The notes: generated from the letters alone by a model not told the origin. Positions 32,654-43,770 are shown, numbered from the stretch's first letter. The stretch is DNA of 64,000 nucleotides from Astragalus membranaceus (GCA_039519185.1 CM076847.1:90120360-90184359), one strand, 5' to 3'. Numbers and translations are program-made.

Positions 32654-33535
32654 ATGGAGAATAGAGGGTGGATACGTGATCCATCAAAACGTAGTGAGGA
32701 ATATATTCGAGGGGTTAATGAATTTCTTGAATTTGCTTTTCAAAATTCAGCGGTCAATGGAAAAATATTGTGTCCTTGTACAATATGTGCCAATTATAAA
32801 TCACATTCTCGCACAAGTGTTTATGAACACTTAACTGACCCACGATGTGGGTTTCTTAGAGGTTATAAGCAGTGGATATTTCATGGGGAGAGGCCTACAA
32901 CTTCAAGTAGACCAATTGAACAAGATTTAGAAAAGGTGCATGATATGGATGGGTTAATTCATGATGTGTTTGCAATGCATCCTACAGAAGATCCAACTTA
33001 TGGTGAGGATGAAAGGAACCCGAGAGTAGGAGAAAATGTTAAGTTTTACCAATTGGTGAAAGAAAATGAGATAATGCTCTATCCAAATTGTAAGAAGTAT
33101 AGCAAGCTATCATTTATGGTACATCTGTATCATTTAAAGTGTCTTCACGGGTGGAGTGACAAATCATTCTCTATGTTACTTGATTTATTGAGAGATGCTT
33201 TGCCAGAAGGAAATATTTTGCCAAAGTCATACTATGAAACGAAGAAAATGATTTCAGGGTTAGGTTTAGGGTATGAGAAGATCCATGCTTGTCCTAATGA
33301 CTGCATTTTGTATCGGGATATATATATCAAAGATCAAGTATGTCCAAAGTGTGGTATGTCAAGGTGGAAAACAACAAATGATGATGTACAAACTAATGGA
33401 ATAGAGTCTTCTGAAAAGAGAAAGAACTTACCTGCAAAGGTCCTTCGATGGTTTCCTTTGAAACCAAGGCTGCAAAGGTTGTTCATGTCATCCAAAATTG
33501 CCGAATCAATGAGATGGTTTTTATACTTATGTTAA
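32654..33535 (+). pseudogene. CACTA transposase fragment (transposase-associated domain)
   Basis: A 293-residue open frame beginning MENRGWIRDPSKRSEEYIRG, the usual start of plant En/Spm transposases. It has the CPCTICAN zinc-like motif, VYEHLTDPRCGFLRGYKQWI, the SKLSFMVHLYHLKCLHGWSD region, and HACPNDCILY with CPKCGMSRW. It ends RLFMSSKIAESMRWF and then stops. The catalytic part and C-terminus are gone, so the protein can at most bind DNA. Confidence 0.92.
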
Positions 33536-34678
33536 TTTTCAATTTGAATGGAGTTTTACTTTATTTTGTTGCACTAGCATATTTATTTTATTAAGCATTT
33601 AGTTGTAGTTGGTTTAAAATTTTAACAAAGTTGCAAATAGAACAAATTTATTTCTAGGTTCAGCGGTGGGTATAGCAAAATTAATAGGTTATTTTAAACC
33701 CTATTCCAACGGAAAATAACTTATGAAGTCGTGGGTATAGGAAAAATAAAAGGTGTTGTTATAGCCTATACCAACGGAAAGAGGGTTGTAAGTATAACAC
33801 CAATACTTTGTCCAACGGCTAAAATACCGTCGCTATAGCCTATAGCGACAGCCAAAATTCGTGGACATAGGCTAAAATCGACCACGGTCAGCCGCGCCCG
33901 TTGGTATAGGTTTTAAGGCCTATACCCACGGTTTTTAACCCTTTACCTACGGAATTTTGCCGTCGCTATAGGTCAATTTTCTTGTAGTGTAAGAGCAGGA
34001 ATTTTGAAACTTTCTGAATTTGAGGAATTGGATACTGACGCTTTAGGCTGAATATGGCTTTCGAGAAGGTCATCTGGCAGAGAATTTGGGGGTGAAATAT
34101 TGCAATTCAGACATTTACCAAAAGGCTCCTTAGGTTTTACTGGTAATCTTGTTCAATGAGGGCTCTCTAACTTCCGATCTAGGGATGTTCGTGTATTAGG
34201 ATCCTCCAGAGTATTTGACGGCTATAGAGTTTTCTTGCATTGGGAAGTCATAGAGTGAGATTCCAATGATGGATGGATTAACCTTTGATGAGAAGAAGAC
34301 CAATTTAGACCCCTGCTAAAACGAACCCACTAATTCAAATTTGCTTACTATTCACACTCAATAGTCAAGTAAGGTACCATAGTATCGAACTGGTTCGGTA
34401 CTTTGGTATTGTACCAGTTCGGTACATTGGTACCGTACCAGTTTGGTACTGAGGTACCGTACCAGTCCAAAATGCAGTGTGGGGGAGGGAGAGTGTAATA
34501 AGTTTGGGCCTTTAGTAATCTTCATAGCCCAAGACACTTGGCCCAACAGATTTATTAATGCTATTTGGACTATTTAACGCTATTTGAGTAATAAAAAAAA
34601 CTATTGTTTTTTGTTCCAAAATACCGATATTTGAACCTTAACTTCTAGGAGTTTTATTTTTCTAATTCATATTATAAA

Positions 34679-34959
34679 GAGTAAATCCTTAATTTGGTGC
34701 CTAAACTATCACACTTGACTCTCTCCTATTTGGTTGCTAGGCTATAAAAGTATAATAAATATTCCCTAAACTAATCTAAAATTCATCAATTTAGTCTCTG
34801 AGCTAGCTAGCCATCCTCTCTCTTATTCAGAACTTAATTGAGAGACTAAATTGATGGATATAGAATAGTTTATGGACTATTTATTATATTTTTATTGTTT
34901 AGGGACTAAATAGGAGAGAGTATGATAATTTGGGAATCAAATTAATTAAGAGTTTACTC
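34679..34959. mobile_element. Fold-back MITE, Mutator-type target duplication
   Basis: Long inverted arms begin GAGTAAATCCTTAATTTG on the left and GAGTAAACTCTTAATTAATT when read from the right. Flanks are TATTATAAA (34670-34678) and TATTACAAA (34960-34968), 8 of 9 identical. Nine-base duplications are typical of Mutator-like elements. Same family as 19188-19455. Confidence 0.75.
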
Positions 34960-35129
34960 TATTACAAACTGATGGTTGATTTTAGTGATGTATATTTTAC
35001 TTAGCTCATTAGCACCCGCCCACCTACCTCCTCTCCTTCTCTCTCACTCCCACTCCTCTCTTTCCCACTCTCCTACTCCTCACCGTAGTCCTCTCCATTA
35101 AAAAGGTGAAATTAAATAGGAAAATTAGT

Positions 35130-35246
35130 AACAAAATGTAAAATAGCCCATTAATCCCTCACTAAATTTTGTTAAGCTAGAATTAGCGACGAGTTTCAAT
35201 ATTTTGTCACTAAACTTGATCATTAAACTGGTTATTTCTAGTAGTG
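35130..35246 (-). mobile_element. Relic of a CACTA terminus
   Basis: Read on the minus strand from 35246 it begins CACTACTAGAAATAACC and carries AATTAGCG-type subterminal sequence. The second end was not found nearby. Confidence 0.4.
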
Positions 35247-35289
35247 TTCTCTCCCAAGCCTTTCCATCACCCCCTTTCTTGTTGATTTG

Positions 35290-35370
35290 TAGGTAGTTCC
35301 TACTCCTTTGTTGATTCTCGTGTAATTTGTTTTTGGCTTTAGCCCCGTTTAATTAAAGAAATTGTCAAAA
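35290..35370 (+). mobile_element. LINE 3' tail fragment
   Basis: CTCGTGTAATTTG..GGCTTTAGCCCCGTTTAAT matches the tail at 36200-36240. Such a tail follows the RNase H domain of plant LINEs. Confidence 0.5.
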
Positions 35371-36059
35371 TAACCATACAAATTCTAGAATAGGCTAAAT
35401 ACAATTTACCGGTGGTCAAGCAATTAAACTTTTGTGTCCCAAAAAAAATGCTACAAGTATTAGACTTTCAGCGGGGAATTGAGAAAGTTGAAAATTTGGG
35501 GACCCTGACCTTATCCACACTACCTATAAAAAAAGTCAAAAATGAAACAAAACATTGACATTATTTTTCATATCAAAATGAATTCAAAATTCAATTCAAC
35601 TTTTGCTTATAAAAAGAAGCTAATAACTTTGGCATGTTTATCTAATGCAGATTCAAATATTGAATATAATAGCTGAAGTAGGATGAAGAATTTTGGGTGC
35701 ATGGAATGCACGTGGATTTTGAACCGGACTAGTCTTGGGCCATATTTTAAGATAATTACATGCTTTGACTATGGGCTTCAACAGAGATTTTCAACGATAT
35801 GAAAATGAAGATTACGCTGTCGTAAAAGTGTCTTTGTTTATAAAATATGATACAGTAAATTAAAGATAAATACCCTCCATAATCTTTGGTAGTTTTAGTT
35901 TGTTACACACAAATTAAGGCACAATTAATTTATGATAGCAAAATACTAAAATATCTTCTTTGTATTTGTCTTGAGATAATTGAAATTAAAATAAAAGAGT
36001 TGATATATAATAGTTGTCTTGAGTCTCTAAAAGACTCAATAAATATAAAAAGTATATTA

Positions 36060-36245
36060 TATCGTGAAGCAAATAATATGGGATGTGCTCATGATAATGG
36101 GCTTATTATTTTTGACACCCCTCTTCCCAATGTTAAATTGTTAGTAGATGCTGATGTAATTAGAGTTCTTGCTCTTAGTATAGGAGGAGTTTTAGATTGA
36201 TCCTCGTGTAATCCTTTGGGCTTTTAGCCCCGTTTAATCTCAAAA
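36060..36245 (+). pseudogene. LINE RNase H C-terminus and 3' tail
   Basis: The frame ends REANNMGCAHDNGLIIFDTP then LPNVKLLVDADVIRVLALSI, a pattern seen at the C-terminus of the RNase H domain of plant L1-type elements (REANxxADxLA..F..PP). TGA at 36198-36200 is followed by TTTGGGCTTTTAGCCCCGTT, as in the fragment at 35290. Heavily 5'-truncated; the residues normally carrying the ADCLA motif are changed. Confidence 0.6.
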
Positions 36246-36540
36246 ATAAAATATAAAAACTATATTTAGAAAAGTTTGGTTTTTTTTTTGGCAAAAAGAA
36301 GGAAAGAAAAGTTTGGTTAATTGTGCGAGTTATTGTTACTATTGTCTTTTAACGTTTTAAAATCTCAATAACAATCTGAATTGTGTCTTAAGCTTGTAAT
36401 TTGTGTGATTAAACTGATTAAGAGAAGATACGTTAAAAGACCAAATTAATTAACAAAAGATACATTTAATGATTAAACTAATAAAAAAATGACATATTCA
36501 GATATATTTTCGTAACCTTGGTACGTTTAAAGATTATAGG

Positions 36541-36738
36541 AGAAATACTAGCAACACTCTCTTTTACACACTCTCTAATATTGATCATTTTATGATTGAG
36601 CAAAATATATTCATGTGTGTCTCACCACTTTGAAAATGATAGTCATTAATTTAGTAGAACCTCATAAATTTTAACCAATCATAAAATGAGGGTTAGAGAA
36701 AATGCGTAAAAGAGAATCTTGCAATGATTCTCAAGACT
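36541..36738. mobile_element. Fold-back MITE (approximate)
   Basis: CTCTCTTTTACACA..ATTTTATGATTG in the left half is mirrored by CAATCATAAAATG..CGTAAAAGAGAATC in the right half. Target duplication not determined. Confidence 0.55.
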
Positions 36739-37960
36739 ATAGAGATAACTTCTCACAAATTTATGTACCAAAATAACTATTTACTTTAATTAGTGAATTA
36801 GAAGAGACGTGTTGAAAAAAAGGGGAAACCTCTCATTTCGTGGCGTACAAATTCAAACTCCAAAACAATGCCATGTGTTGTATACGTGGAATGGGACCCA
36901 ACGGTACCACTCTTCTTGAATGGTGGAGCCTTGGAGGCTAACTACAAATTTATGAGTCAAAAAAGGATAAAAAAAATCATGGTCCAACCATCCCTAAACC
37001 GTTTTCAAACTGAAACAGAACCAACATTAACATTCCATCACTAGACTGTAGTCGTCGTAGCTGGTGAAAAATGATCCCTATGATGATATTATAAGATGGA
37101 TGGATGTGTTGACATATCATGCATGGCATGTTAGTGGATGTACCATGGCATCATCCATTAATAGCCGACAATTTTATATGTGGATCACAGTCACTGCTGA
37201 GTCAGGATTTCAAAAAATGGGACCACGTTCATGACAAGAAAGTTTGTTGGCAAAATTTTAAATATAATTAATACGTAGATGATGCGCATGCATGCAATAT
37301 GCATAAACTTTACACGTTTTGTATTTTGAGATGATCAAAAAATAAGTGGTGAGCGCAATTTAAAAAAGGAAGTATACTAGTAGCATATTTGGATGTAATG
37401 AAGCCAGCAGAAATGGCAGCTGTGATTTTAATTAAGCTATAATATTTTGTATTGTACCCGAACCTCTTGTTGATATTATAATAACTAATTTGGTATTTTT
37501 GTCCAGCTTAAATGTTTATATTCAATTATTCACCTAACTGTTTATATAACTCAATGACGAATGGGCCCAGTTTTATAAATCCATCCCTAAAGAAAGTCTC
37601 GAGTGTGATCATAATTAATTAAGTGGAAAATCTTGGACAAATCTTATAATTAAAATATATAGTAATAATAGTGGGTTCAGTTGGGTGGGCTTGGACCACA
37701 TCAGCAAAATTCACATTTGTACGAAACTTCTAGGCCCTCATCTCCAGAATGCATTTGACCTGACATGGCAAGCAAAATCGTCAATAGTTAACATGACGCG
37801 GCCACCAAGCCAGATCGTACAAATTTGGGTGCCAAAATGCAATTTTAGTTGAGGCAGGTGGTGGTTGCCTGGATGACTAGCTAAGATCGATTTTTGAATT
37901 TGGTGATGGTTAATTCAGGGAATTGAAGGAAGATTATACTTGTTAAATAATACTCACAAA
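36739..37960. other. AT-rich intergenic stretch
   Basis: No gene or repeat recognised. Confidence 0.5.
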
Positions 37961-37976
37961 GGAAGAAGCAAATAGT

Positions 37977-38111
37977 GTGGAACAAGAAGGATTGTGGCTT
38001 GCAACTATTTGGTCACTATGGCTACTATATAGAAATGGCACCATTTTTGGGGGGAAATTAGTACTTATAGCTTGTAATTGGTCGGTAGCACAAATTGAGA
38101 ATTTGAGATGA
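37977..38111 (+). pseudogene. LINE RT zf-RVT-region tail fragment
   Basis: The frame reads VEQEGLWLATIWSLWLLYRN then GTIFGGKLVLIACNWSVAQI and stops at TGA 38109. This is the Trp-rich end of plant non-LTR RT proteins (ALWLATIWxIWxxRNxxIF). The next ~130 bp are the probable 3' tail. Confidence 0.6.
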
Positions 38112-38254
38112 TTCAGTAGGAGGGTAGAAGGGCGGATGTTCTAACCAATGACCTTTTTATTGCCTCTTCATTTGTTTTTTATATGTAAAATATATTCAAT
38201 AGGAGTACATTGGGTACTCCAAGTCATTATAAAAATATTTTGAATGGATATGAA

Positions 38255-38428
38255 AAAAAGAGAAGAGTTCAAGTTACTCTACAATCTACATCCTAGTATT
38301 TGATTTGAATCTAATCCAGTGATAACTATATGTGACGTATTGTGATCATTAGATTTGATTCAAATCAAATGCTAGGATGTAGAGTGATATTATTATAAAA
38401 GTTATTCTTGGAGTAACTTTTAAAGAGT
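38255..38428. mobile_element. Fold-back MITE (approximate)
   Basis: ACATCCTAGTATTTGATTTG on the left is mirrored by CAAATCAAATGCTAGGATGT on the right. Outer arms (GTTACTC / GAGTAAC) extend it. Edges approximate. Confidence 0.6.
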
Positions 38429-38830
38429 AATAAGAATATACATTGTCGGCATATGTCAGTTTTGCATCTATATTTAATAAGAGCTAAATATTTTACATTC
38501 AAACATAAAATAGTTACAAAAGTGGGTGACATGGAAAAAAAAGAATTCGGTGAGGTCTAGGTTGCTTTTGAAAAAAATGTGGATAATATACCCAATCTCA
38601 TTGTATTCTCAAAATTTACCAAATTTAGTCTTATTAATTGCTCACGTTTTTCTTTTCTCAAGGCAATTAACTTTTGGTTTCCTAACTTTGTTTTCTTGTC
38701 CACGGTGTTCAAGAAGGATTAATAGAGATAATTTAGAAATCATACTTCTTTTTTTAACTGTCCTTAAAGATCGTGCATACCTGTCAGCTTTTGCATATAT
38801 ATGAAACCTGAGGAGTAACAATTTAATTTA

Positions 38831-39069
38831 GAGTAATGCTATTTAGCCAAAAACTTTCAGCCAAAAATAGACAAAAACCACATTACAACATCAATTAACC
38901 AAGTTTTTTAAGCCACTAACCAACCTACTTTTTCACAGTTTTTAGTTAATGGCCTAGAAAACTGTGAAAAAGTAGGTTGGTTAGTGGCTTAAAAAACTTG
39001 GTTAATTGATGTTGTAATTTGGTTTTTGTCTATTTTTGGCTAAAAAACTTTGGCTAAATAGCATTACTC
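38831..39069. mobile_element. Near-perfect fold-back MITE with 9-bp target duplication
   Basis: 239 bp. Arms of about 108 bp start GAGTAATGCTATTTAGCCAA and are inverse copies of each other with only a few mismatches, around a ~22-bp centre. Identical 9-bp flanks TTTAATTTA lie at 38822-38830 and 39070-39078. This points to Mutator-type mobilisation and a young insertion. Confidence 0.92.
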
Positions 39070-39545
39070 TTTAATTTATCCTCTAGTTGATACCACGTGC
39101 ATCATTGGTACCATTATCATCTACCTTGCATTTATGATATTGATGAATATACCAATTGTCAATAATGTTAATTTTGTAAAATTGTTATTCTCTTTCCTTT
39201 TTTTACATGCACATTCTTAATATATGTGTAATATGGGTTTTTTTTTGTGATGGAAGTATGGGTTTTCTTTTAACACAAAGGCATGACACCATTTATAGGA
39301 TTGTTTTTATTTTCTTTCAAACATATGGTGCCCATTTATAGGATTGTCTTTTATTTTCTTGCAATTACAATGTTGTTTATGCTTATGGGTATTGGTCTAA
39401 TCCCCCATGTTTTGTTTATTTTCACTTTTTATCAATAAAATTTCGGGGTAGCACTCTTTTTCCTTCTTGATATTTTTCCTTAAGGAGAGTTTTACATCAG
39501 AAGGTTTTAATGGGGCTTCATATCTCTTTCATGTGCTTAAAAAAA

Positions 39546-39712
39546 TATGGTGTAGCACAAGTGGTAGATATTTGGCTCCTTAACCAATTTGGTCAAGAGT
39601 TTGATCATTGGCCGATGCGTATGAAAAAATATATTGTCAAAGAGGTCAACTCCTTAAATGGTTCTCAGTATCTCGAGTGATTAGTCTTTGCAGTTGCGTG
39701 TAGGCAATGTCG
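39546..39712 (+). mobile_element. tRNA-derived SINE, copy 1
   Basis: Starts TATGGTGTAGCACAAGTGG with a pol III A box (TAGCACAAGTGG) and, ~35 bp on, a degraded B box (AGAGTTTGATCATTG). The 3' part GATTAGTCTTTGCAGTTGCG matches the minus-strand copy at 59690-59830. Confidence 0.75.
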
Positions 39713-39924
39713 GAGTTTAGAAGAAATTGTTGTGGGGGGCCAAAATAGTTAAATAATAAACATGACTGTGAAATACAAACAAAATAAGTAAATATAAAAA
39801 GTATTTTTTATAAACATAATTAAATTATTAAAAAAAGATTTTGATTTGGCATAACTAAATGTTGTTTTTTTTCGGGTAAACTAATCCCTCGAGGTACTGA
39901 AGTTCATTTAAGGGCTGACCTCTC

Positions 39925-40283
39925 CCAGAGTAATTCTTGTAAGAGTTACTCCACCTAATATCTCGTTGTAAACATTAAATTTAACCGACCCAGCCGTCAA
40001 ACTAATAGTTTTTATTGAGTAAATCAAATATATGCAAATTTTCATAAAAATTTAAAAATATTTGATCATTGATCAAATAAGTTCAAATATAACAGATATC
40101 ATACTTTTTAAAATACAAGTTAAATATAGACTATAAGGTTCAATAGCTACATATATTCAATTTCTATAATTTTTAGTATGCATGATCGATAAGATAATAT
40201 AAAACTATTCAACTGTTGGATCGGTAAAATTTAATTTCTATGAAAAGTGGCGTAACTCTATAAGAGTTACTCTTGGAGTAAGT
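39925..40283. mobile_element. Probable MITE with short inverted ends
   Basis: CAGAGTAATTCTTGTAAGAG near the left end and TCTATAAGAGTTACTCTTGG near the right end are inverse-related. The interior is AT-rich and non-coding. Confidence 0.45.
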
Positions 40284-40304
40284 TGATCCCCACTCGTGTG
40301 TGTG

Positions 40305-40306
<2 letters not shown>

Positions 40307-40368
<62 letters not shown>
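40307..40368. repeat. (TA)31 microsatellite
   Basis: An uninterrupted TA dinucleotide run after a short GTGTGTG stretch. Confidence 0.97.
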
Positions 40369-40369
<1 letters not shown>

Positions 40370-41474
40370 CTTAATTTTGAATAACCAACACATTTTAGCC
40401 CAGTGACATAAGCTACCCTAGAATATATGGAGTCGACCCGATCTTTTGGCAGGGTTCGATTTTCACAGTGGACAAACTCAGTATTGGTCAGTATGAAATT
40501 TGCTTCTAAACCCGAGTAGAAATTAATCTATTATTAAAAACATTGAGACACTTTGTGGATAGTTAATAATAGTCCAAGCCAAAAAATAACTTAATTTTCA
40601 ATTTTTTTCATGGAGGTCGAGTTTCTACCCGCCCTCACGAAGGTCCATCCCTACGTGTAGGTGTAACTGTGTAGGGAATACCTTGATTACAAAAAAAAAA
40701 ACATGATAATAATGAGATGGTGGAAATGTGTTTTTCCGCTTCTAAAGGGTGTCAAATTTGCCATAATGGTTTTAATAGATAGTCTTTGGGCTTTTTTTCA
40801 AAGTTGATCATTAATTAATTAAAGCGATCGAAAGTATAGATGTAAAATTGACCAATTAATGGAACTCGTATTGCGCTAGTTTAGTGACAAAAAATAGCCA
40901 AATTGTTAAGTACCCATGTCAATTAATTGGGTACTGCACCTGAAAGGCAAAATGTGATGGTTTTTTTTTACCAAATGGAAATTTGATGACTTTTTTTTGA
41001 CCAACTGAAAAATGCACTCACAACTGACATGTTTGGTGCAGCACCCAAAATTATATTACGGGTACATTAGTTGTCACCCAAAAAATAAAGCAAGGATTTA
41101 AGGCTCGTTAATCAATGCGGTTGAGACTACTCGGTGTCATACCCCAATTTTGTCCGGCTTAGGTCCAAACCCTAATTTTCCACACAAAAATAAATTATGC
41201 ATTGCATTTTGGGTCCTAGAAACCATTCCAAAGTTTTTAAAATCATTTTTAGGGTTAGAATGCACTTTTTGGGAAATTAGGGTTTTTAGGGTCAAAAAGG
41301 GCATTTTGGTCATTTCTCACAAAAAGGGTCTATAAAAATAATTTTGCATGGAAATATTTTTCAATAAGCCTCATGCATGAAAATAATTTTTTTAGAAAGT
41401 ATAAAATTGATTTTATCATGCATATAATGTATTCTTGATGAATAAGGAAGTTATCCATGTTTTTAGGAAGGCAC

Positions 41475-41821
41475 ATAATCGATTATTCATATCCTTCCTT
41501 CAAGTAAATAATCGATTATCTACTCTGAAAATCAAGGGGATAATCGATTATCTACCTGAAAATCAAGGGGATAATCGATTATCTACTCTGAAAATCAAAG
41601 GGGATAATCGATTATCTACTCTGAAACAATTCAGGAGCATAATCGATTATCCCATGTTTTCACTAAGGTCCATAATCGATTATGAGCATAAATGGAAAGT
41701 TTTCACTAAATATGGTGAGTACCTAATCGATTATATATGCCATATAATCGATTATCTACTCAAAAATCAATGAGCCAATAATCGATTACATCTCCCAAGT
41801 GTTTTTCAACATAATCGATTA
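41475..41821 (+). promoter_or_regulatory. Array of 11 AATCGATTA palindromes upstream of the LTR TATA box
   Basis: Motifs begin at 41475, 41508, 41540, 41571, 41604, 41639, 41672, 41723, 41744, 41778 and 41811. Most are the 12-mer ATAATCGATTAT. Spacing is mostly 31-35 bp, close to three helical turns. The array ends 34 bp before the TATA box, so it occupies the place of an upstream activating region. It is repeated in the 3' LTR (50671-51017). Confidence 0.85.
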
Positions 41822-41854
41822 GCCTATTTCCTAAAATAGATCAAATCTAATTTC

Positions 41855-41863
41855 CTATAAATA
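41855..41863 (+). promoter_or_regulatory. LTR TATA box
   Basis: CTATAAATA, followed about 30 bp on by a C/A-rich stretch (CAAACACACACA) suited to transcription initiation. Everything downstream to the primer site would be R-U5 leader RNA. Confidence 0.7.
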
Positions 41864-42864
41864 GTCACCTCTTTTTTTCATTTCAAACACACACATTTTG
41901 ACACGAATTTCACAACTCCTCTCTGCTTCTCAGGGACAGATTTTCAGGAGATCAGAGAAAAAACCCATTTTTCTCGAAATCTCTCACATTTTAGAAAAAC
42001 TCTTCTACGCTTTATTTTTTTGCTCTATTCGTTCCGTTGGTCCGTCTGAGCTGATCTTCTGCAAGAGTTAGTTGGAGTTGCGTTCTTCAAGTGGTAGTAT
42101 CTGCCTTCATCAGAGGTATTTCTGTCTTTATATTTGTTAATATTTAATCATTGTGATCCATGCCAAAATTGCCCTATGTGATTTAACTTAGTTATAGTGT
42201 CATTGTTGATGATGAACCATATGATTCCCACTTATGCCTAGTGCATCATGTTCTGAGTGGTGAAGATGGTCTCAGATGATTCAACCCTTTTAGTTTATAT
42301 GATGATTGGCAATGTGATTCACACTTGTGCACTTGTGCACTTAATCTTAAGTGTGAGGATTGACCAAAGTGATTCAACATTTTTTGATACTTTGGTCGCT
42401 AAATAATTTGCTTGCTTATGCTGGCCAATGATCATGATTGAGGCAACTCTTTTGCTTGAGCTTACAGTGTCATCGTCTACTCTCATATAGAATATCATCA
42501 ATACTTAGATAGGTCCATTCCTTACATTGCATCTTCCACTAGATGTGCATTTAGATTAATTCCCCTTGCGTTTTGTAGAAATATTTGAGTATGGTTCTCG
42601 CCTAGCATCTTCCACTAGATGTGCATTTAGGTTCAATCTTGCCTACTCTTGTATTTTTGCTTGATGCCCAATTCAAGTTCCCTCCATGCCTATCTATGCG
42701 TTGTGATCTACTATGTGTAGTTTAGACTTGATTTCTGTTGGCGAATTCAAATATTGTTGCTTAATGATTTGATTCCACTGATTGTGTTATGCTTGAATCC
42801 ACCAATTCTTTCTCGCATTCATTGTTTTCATTTCTAAACGACCTGGCACAAAAACGGTTACTAG

Positions 42865-43565
42865 TGGCAATCCATCACAACCTTTGATTGGTTTGATTGC
42901 CATGAAAGCCTCAATTTCAAAAGAATTTTCGTAAGCATAAAGCAAGCTACTAGTGATAATCCATCACAACCTTTGTTGGTTTGATTATCATGAACGCGTC
43001 CAATTTCAAAAAGCATTTGTCTAGGTATCAAAGAATCAAAAGCAAGTTATTAGCGGTGGTCCATCATAACCTTTGTTAGTTTGATCATCATGAAAGCTTT
43101 CATTTTTTTAAAACCTCATCAAAAAGATTTTCATTTTTAAGGCTCGTTAGAACTACGTCACTTTGATTCCCATTTGGGATACGTAGGAGCGAGTCACATT
43201 CTCGTCAAGCGCAACAAATAAAAATCCTTTTCGCAACCCTAAATAAATCATTTTCATGAAACAAATAAAAAAGAATCATTTTCAAACCCATTGTTGCCAG
43301 TAGCTCATCAGAGCCTTTGTTCGTTTAGCTATTAGTGGCAATGTCCTTTTCTCATAAGAATAATAAACGATGATCCATCATAACCTTTGTTAGTTTGATC
43401 ATCGTGCAAACAATCACTTTCAAAGACCACTTTCAAAAGAGCAAATAAAAACGGGTTGCTACTAATAGTCAATCAGAACCTTTGTTCGTCTGACTAGTGG
43501 TATTGACTCTCATTTTCTAGAGTACTTAGCGGTGATTACCCATAACCTTGGTTAGTTTAATCATT
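42865..43565 (+). other. Seven copies of a covarying two-tier hairpin in R-U5
   Basis: Each copy has an outer stem of variable sequence, then (C)CATCA, an inner stem NAAC/GTTN around CTTT, then GTTT and the outer 3' strand. Outer stems include TGGCAATC/GATTGCCA (42865), TGATAATC/GATTATCA (42954), GGTGGTC/GATCATC (43055), GTAGCT/AGCTAT (43310), CGATGATC/GATCATCG (43368), TAGTC/GACTA (43466) and GTGATT/AATCAT (43532). Inner stems are CAAC/GTTG, TAAC/GTTA, GAAC/GTTC and GAGC/GTTC. Changes on one strand are matched on the other, which points to conserved RNA structure. An eighth copy lies inside the element at 44763. Confidence 0.75.
43149..43212 (+). other. TACGTA double-hairpin module, copy 1
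   Basis: Outer CTACGT/ACGTAG encloses TCCC-ATTT-GGGA, followed by a second hairpin CGAG-TCACATT-CTCG and GTCAAGC. Confidence 0.65.
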
Positions 43566-43641
43566 CACTAAACGCTCGTCCTATTTCGAAAACTCACTGA
43601 AAAAGGATAAAAAAAACAAAAACTTTTCAAAAAGACAAAGA

Positions 43642-43711
43642 AGAACTACGTAGCTTTGAATTCTCCATCGCACCGGGAGATACGTATGAGCGGGTCACAT
43701 CCCGTCAAGCA
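43642..43711 (+). other. TACGTA double-hairpin module, copy 2
   Basis: Outer CTACGTA/TACGTA, inner TCTCC..GGAGA, second hairpin CGGG-TCACAT-CCCG. Compared with copy 1 the second stem has A-T replaced by G-C on both sides. Confidence 0.65.
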
Positions 43712-43770
43712 TAACAAATAAAAATCATTTTCACAATAAGTTTTCAAACAAATTATTTTCAAAAGAAAGA

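Larger units (their letters stand above)
31492..33989 (+). mobile_element. CACTA (En/Spm) element 2, nested, 2,498 bp
   Basis: Starts CACTACAAGAAAAATGAC and ends TCAATTTTCTTGTAGTG, with a perfect TAA target duplication (31489-31491 and 33990-33992). Subterminal modules of the type CCGTGGGTATAG / CTATACCAACGG recur at both ends (31510-31670 and 33665-33960). It carries a truncated transposase and a minisatellite. Inserted into the GGTACC-block element around it. Confidence 0.93.
31192..34510. mobile_element. TIR element with GGTACC-type palindromic blocks, interrupted by CACTA 2
   Basis: The left end GGGCCATACTTATTACACTC is mirrored at the right end by the complement of GAGTGTAATAAGTTTGGGCC. 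Flanks TTTAGTTA (31184-31191) and TTTAGTAA (34511-34518) match at 7 of 8 bases. Both shoulders carry repeated TTAGTACCGAACC / GGTTCGGTAC modules. Only about 0.8 kb belongs to the element itself; the rest is the CACTA insertion. No transposase of its own, so the superfamily (Mutator or hAT) is open. Confidence 0.6.

Noticed and set aside
41150..41335. Repeated open frames inside both LTRs (e.g. 41150-41335 and 41435-41773)
   Set aside because: They appear twice only because the LTR is duplicated. They have no protein motif, and the second is the AATCGATTA array read as codons.
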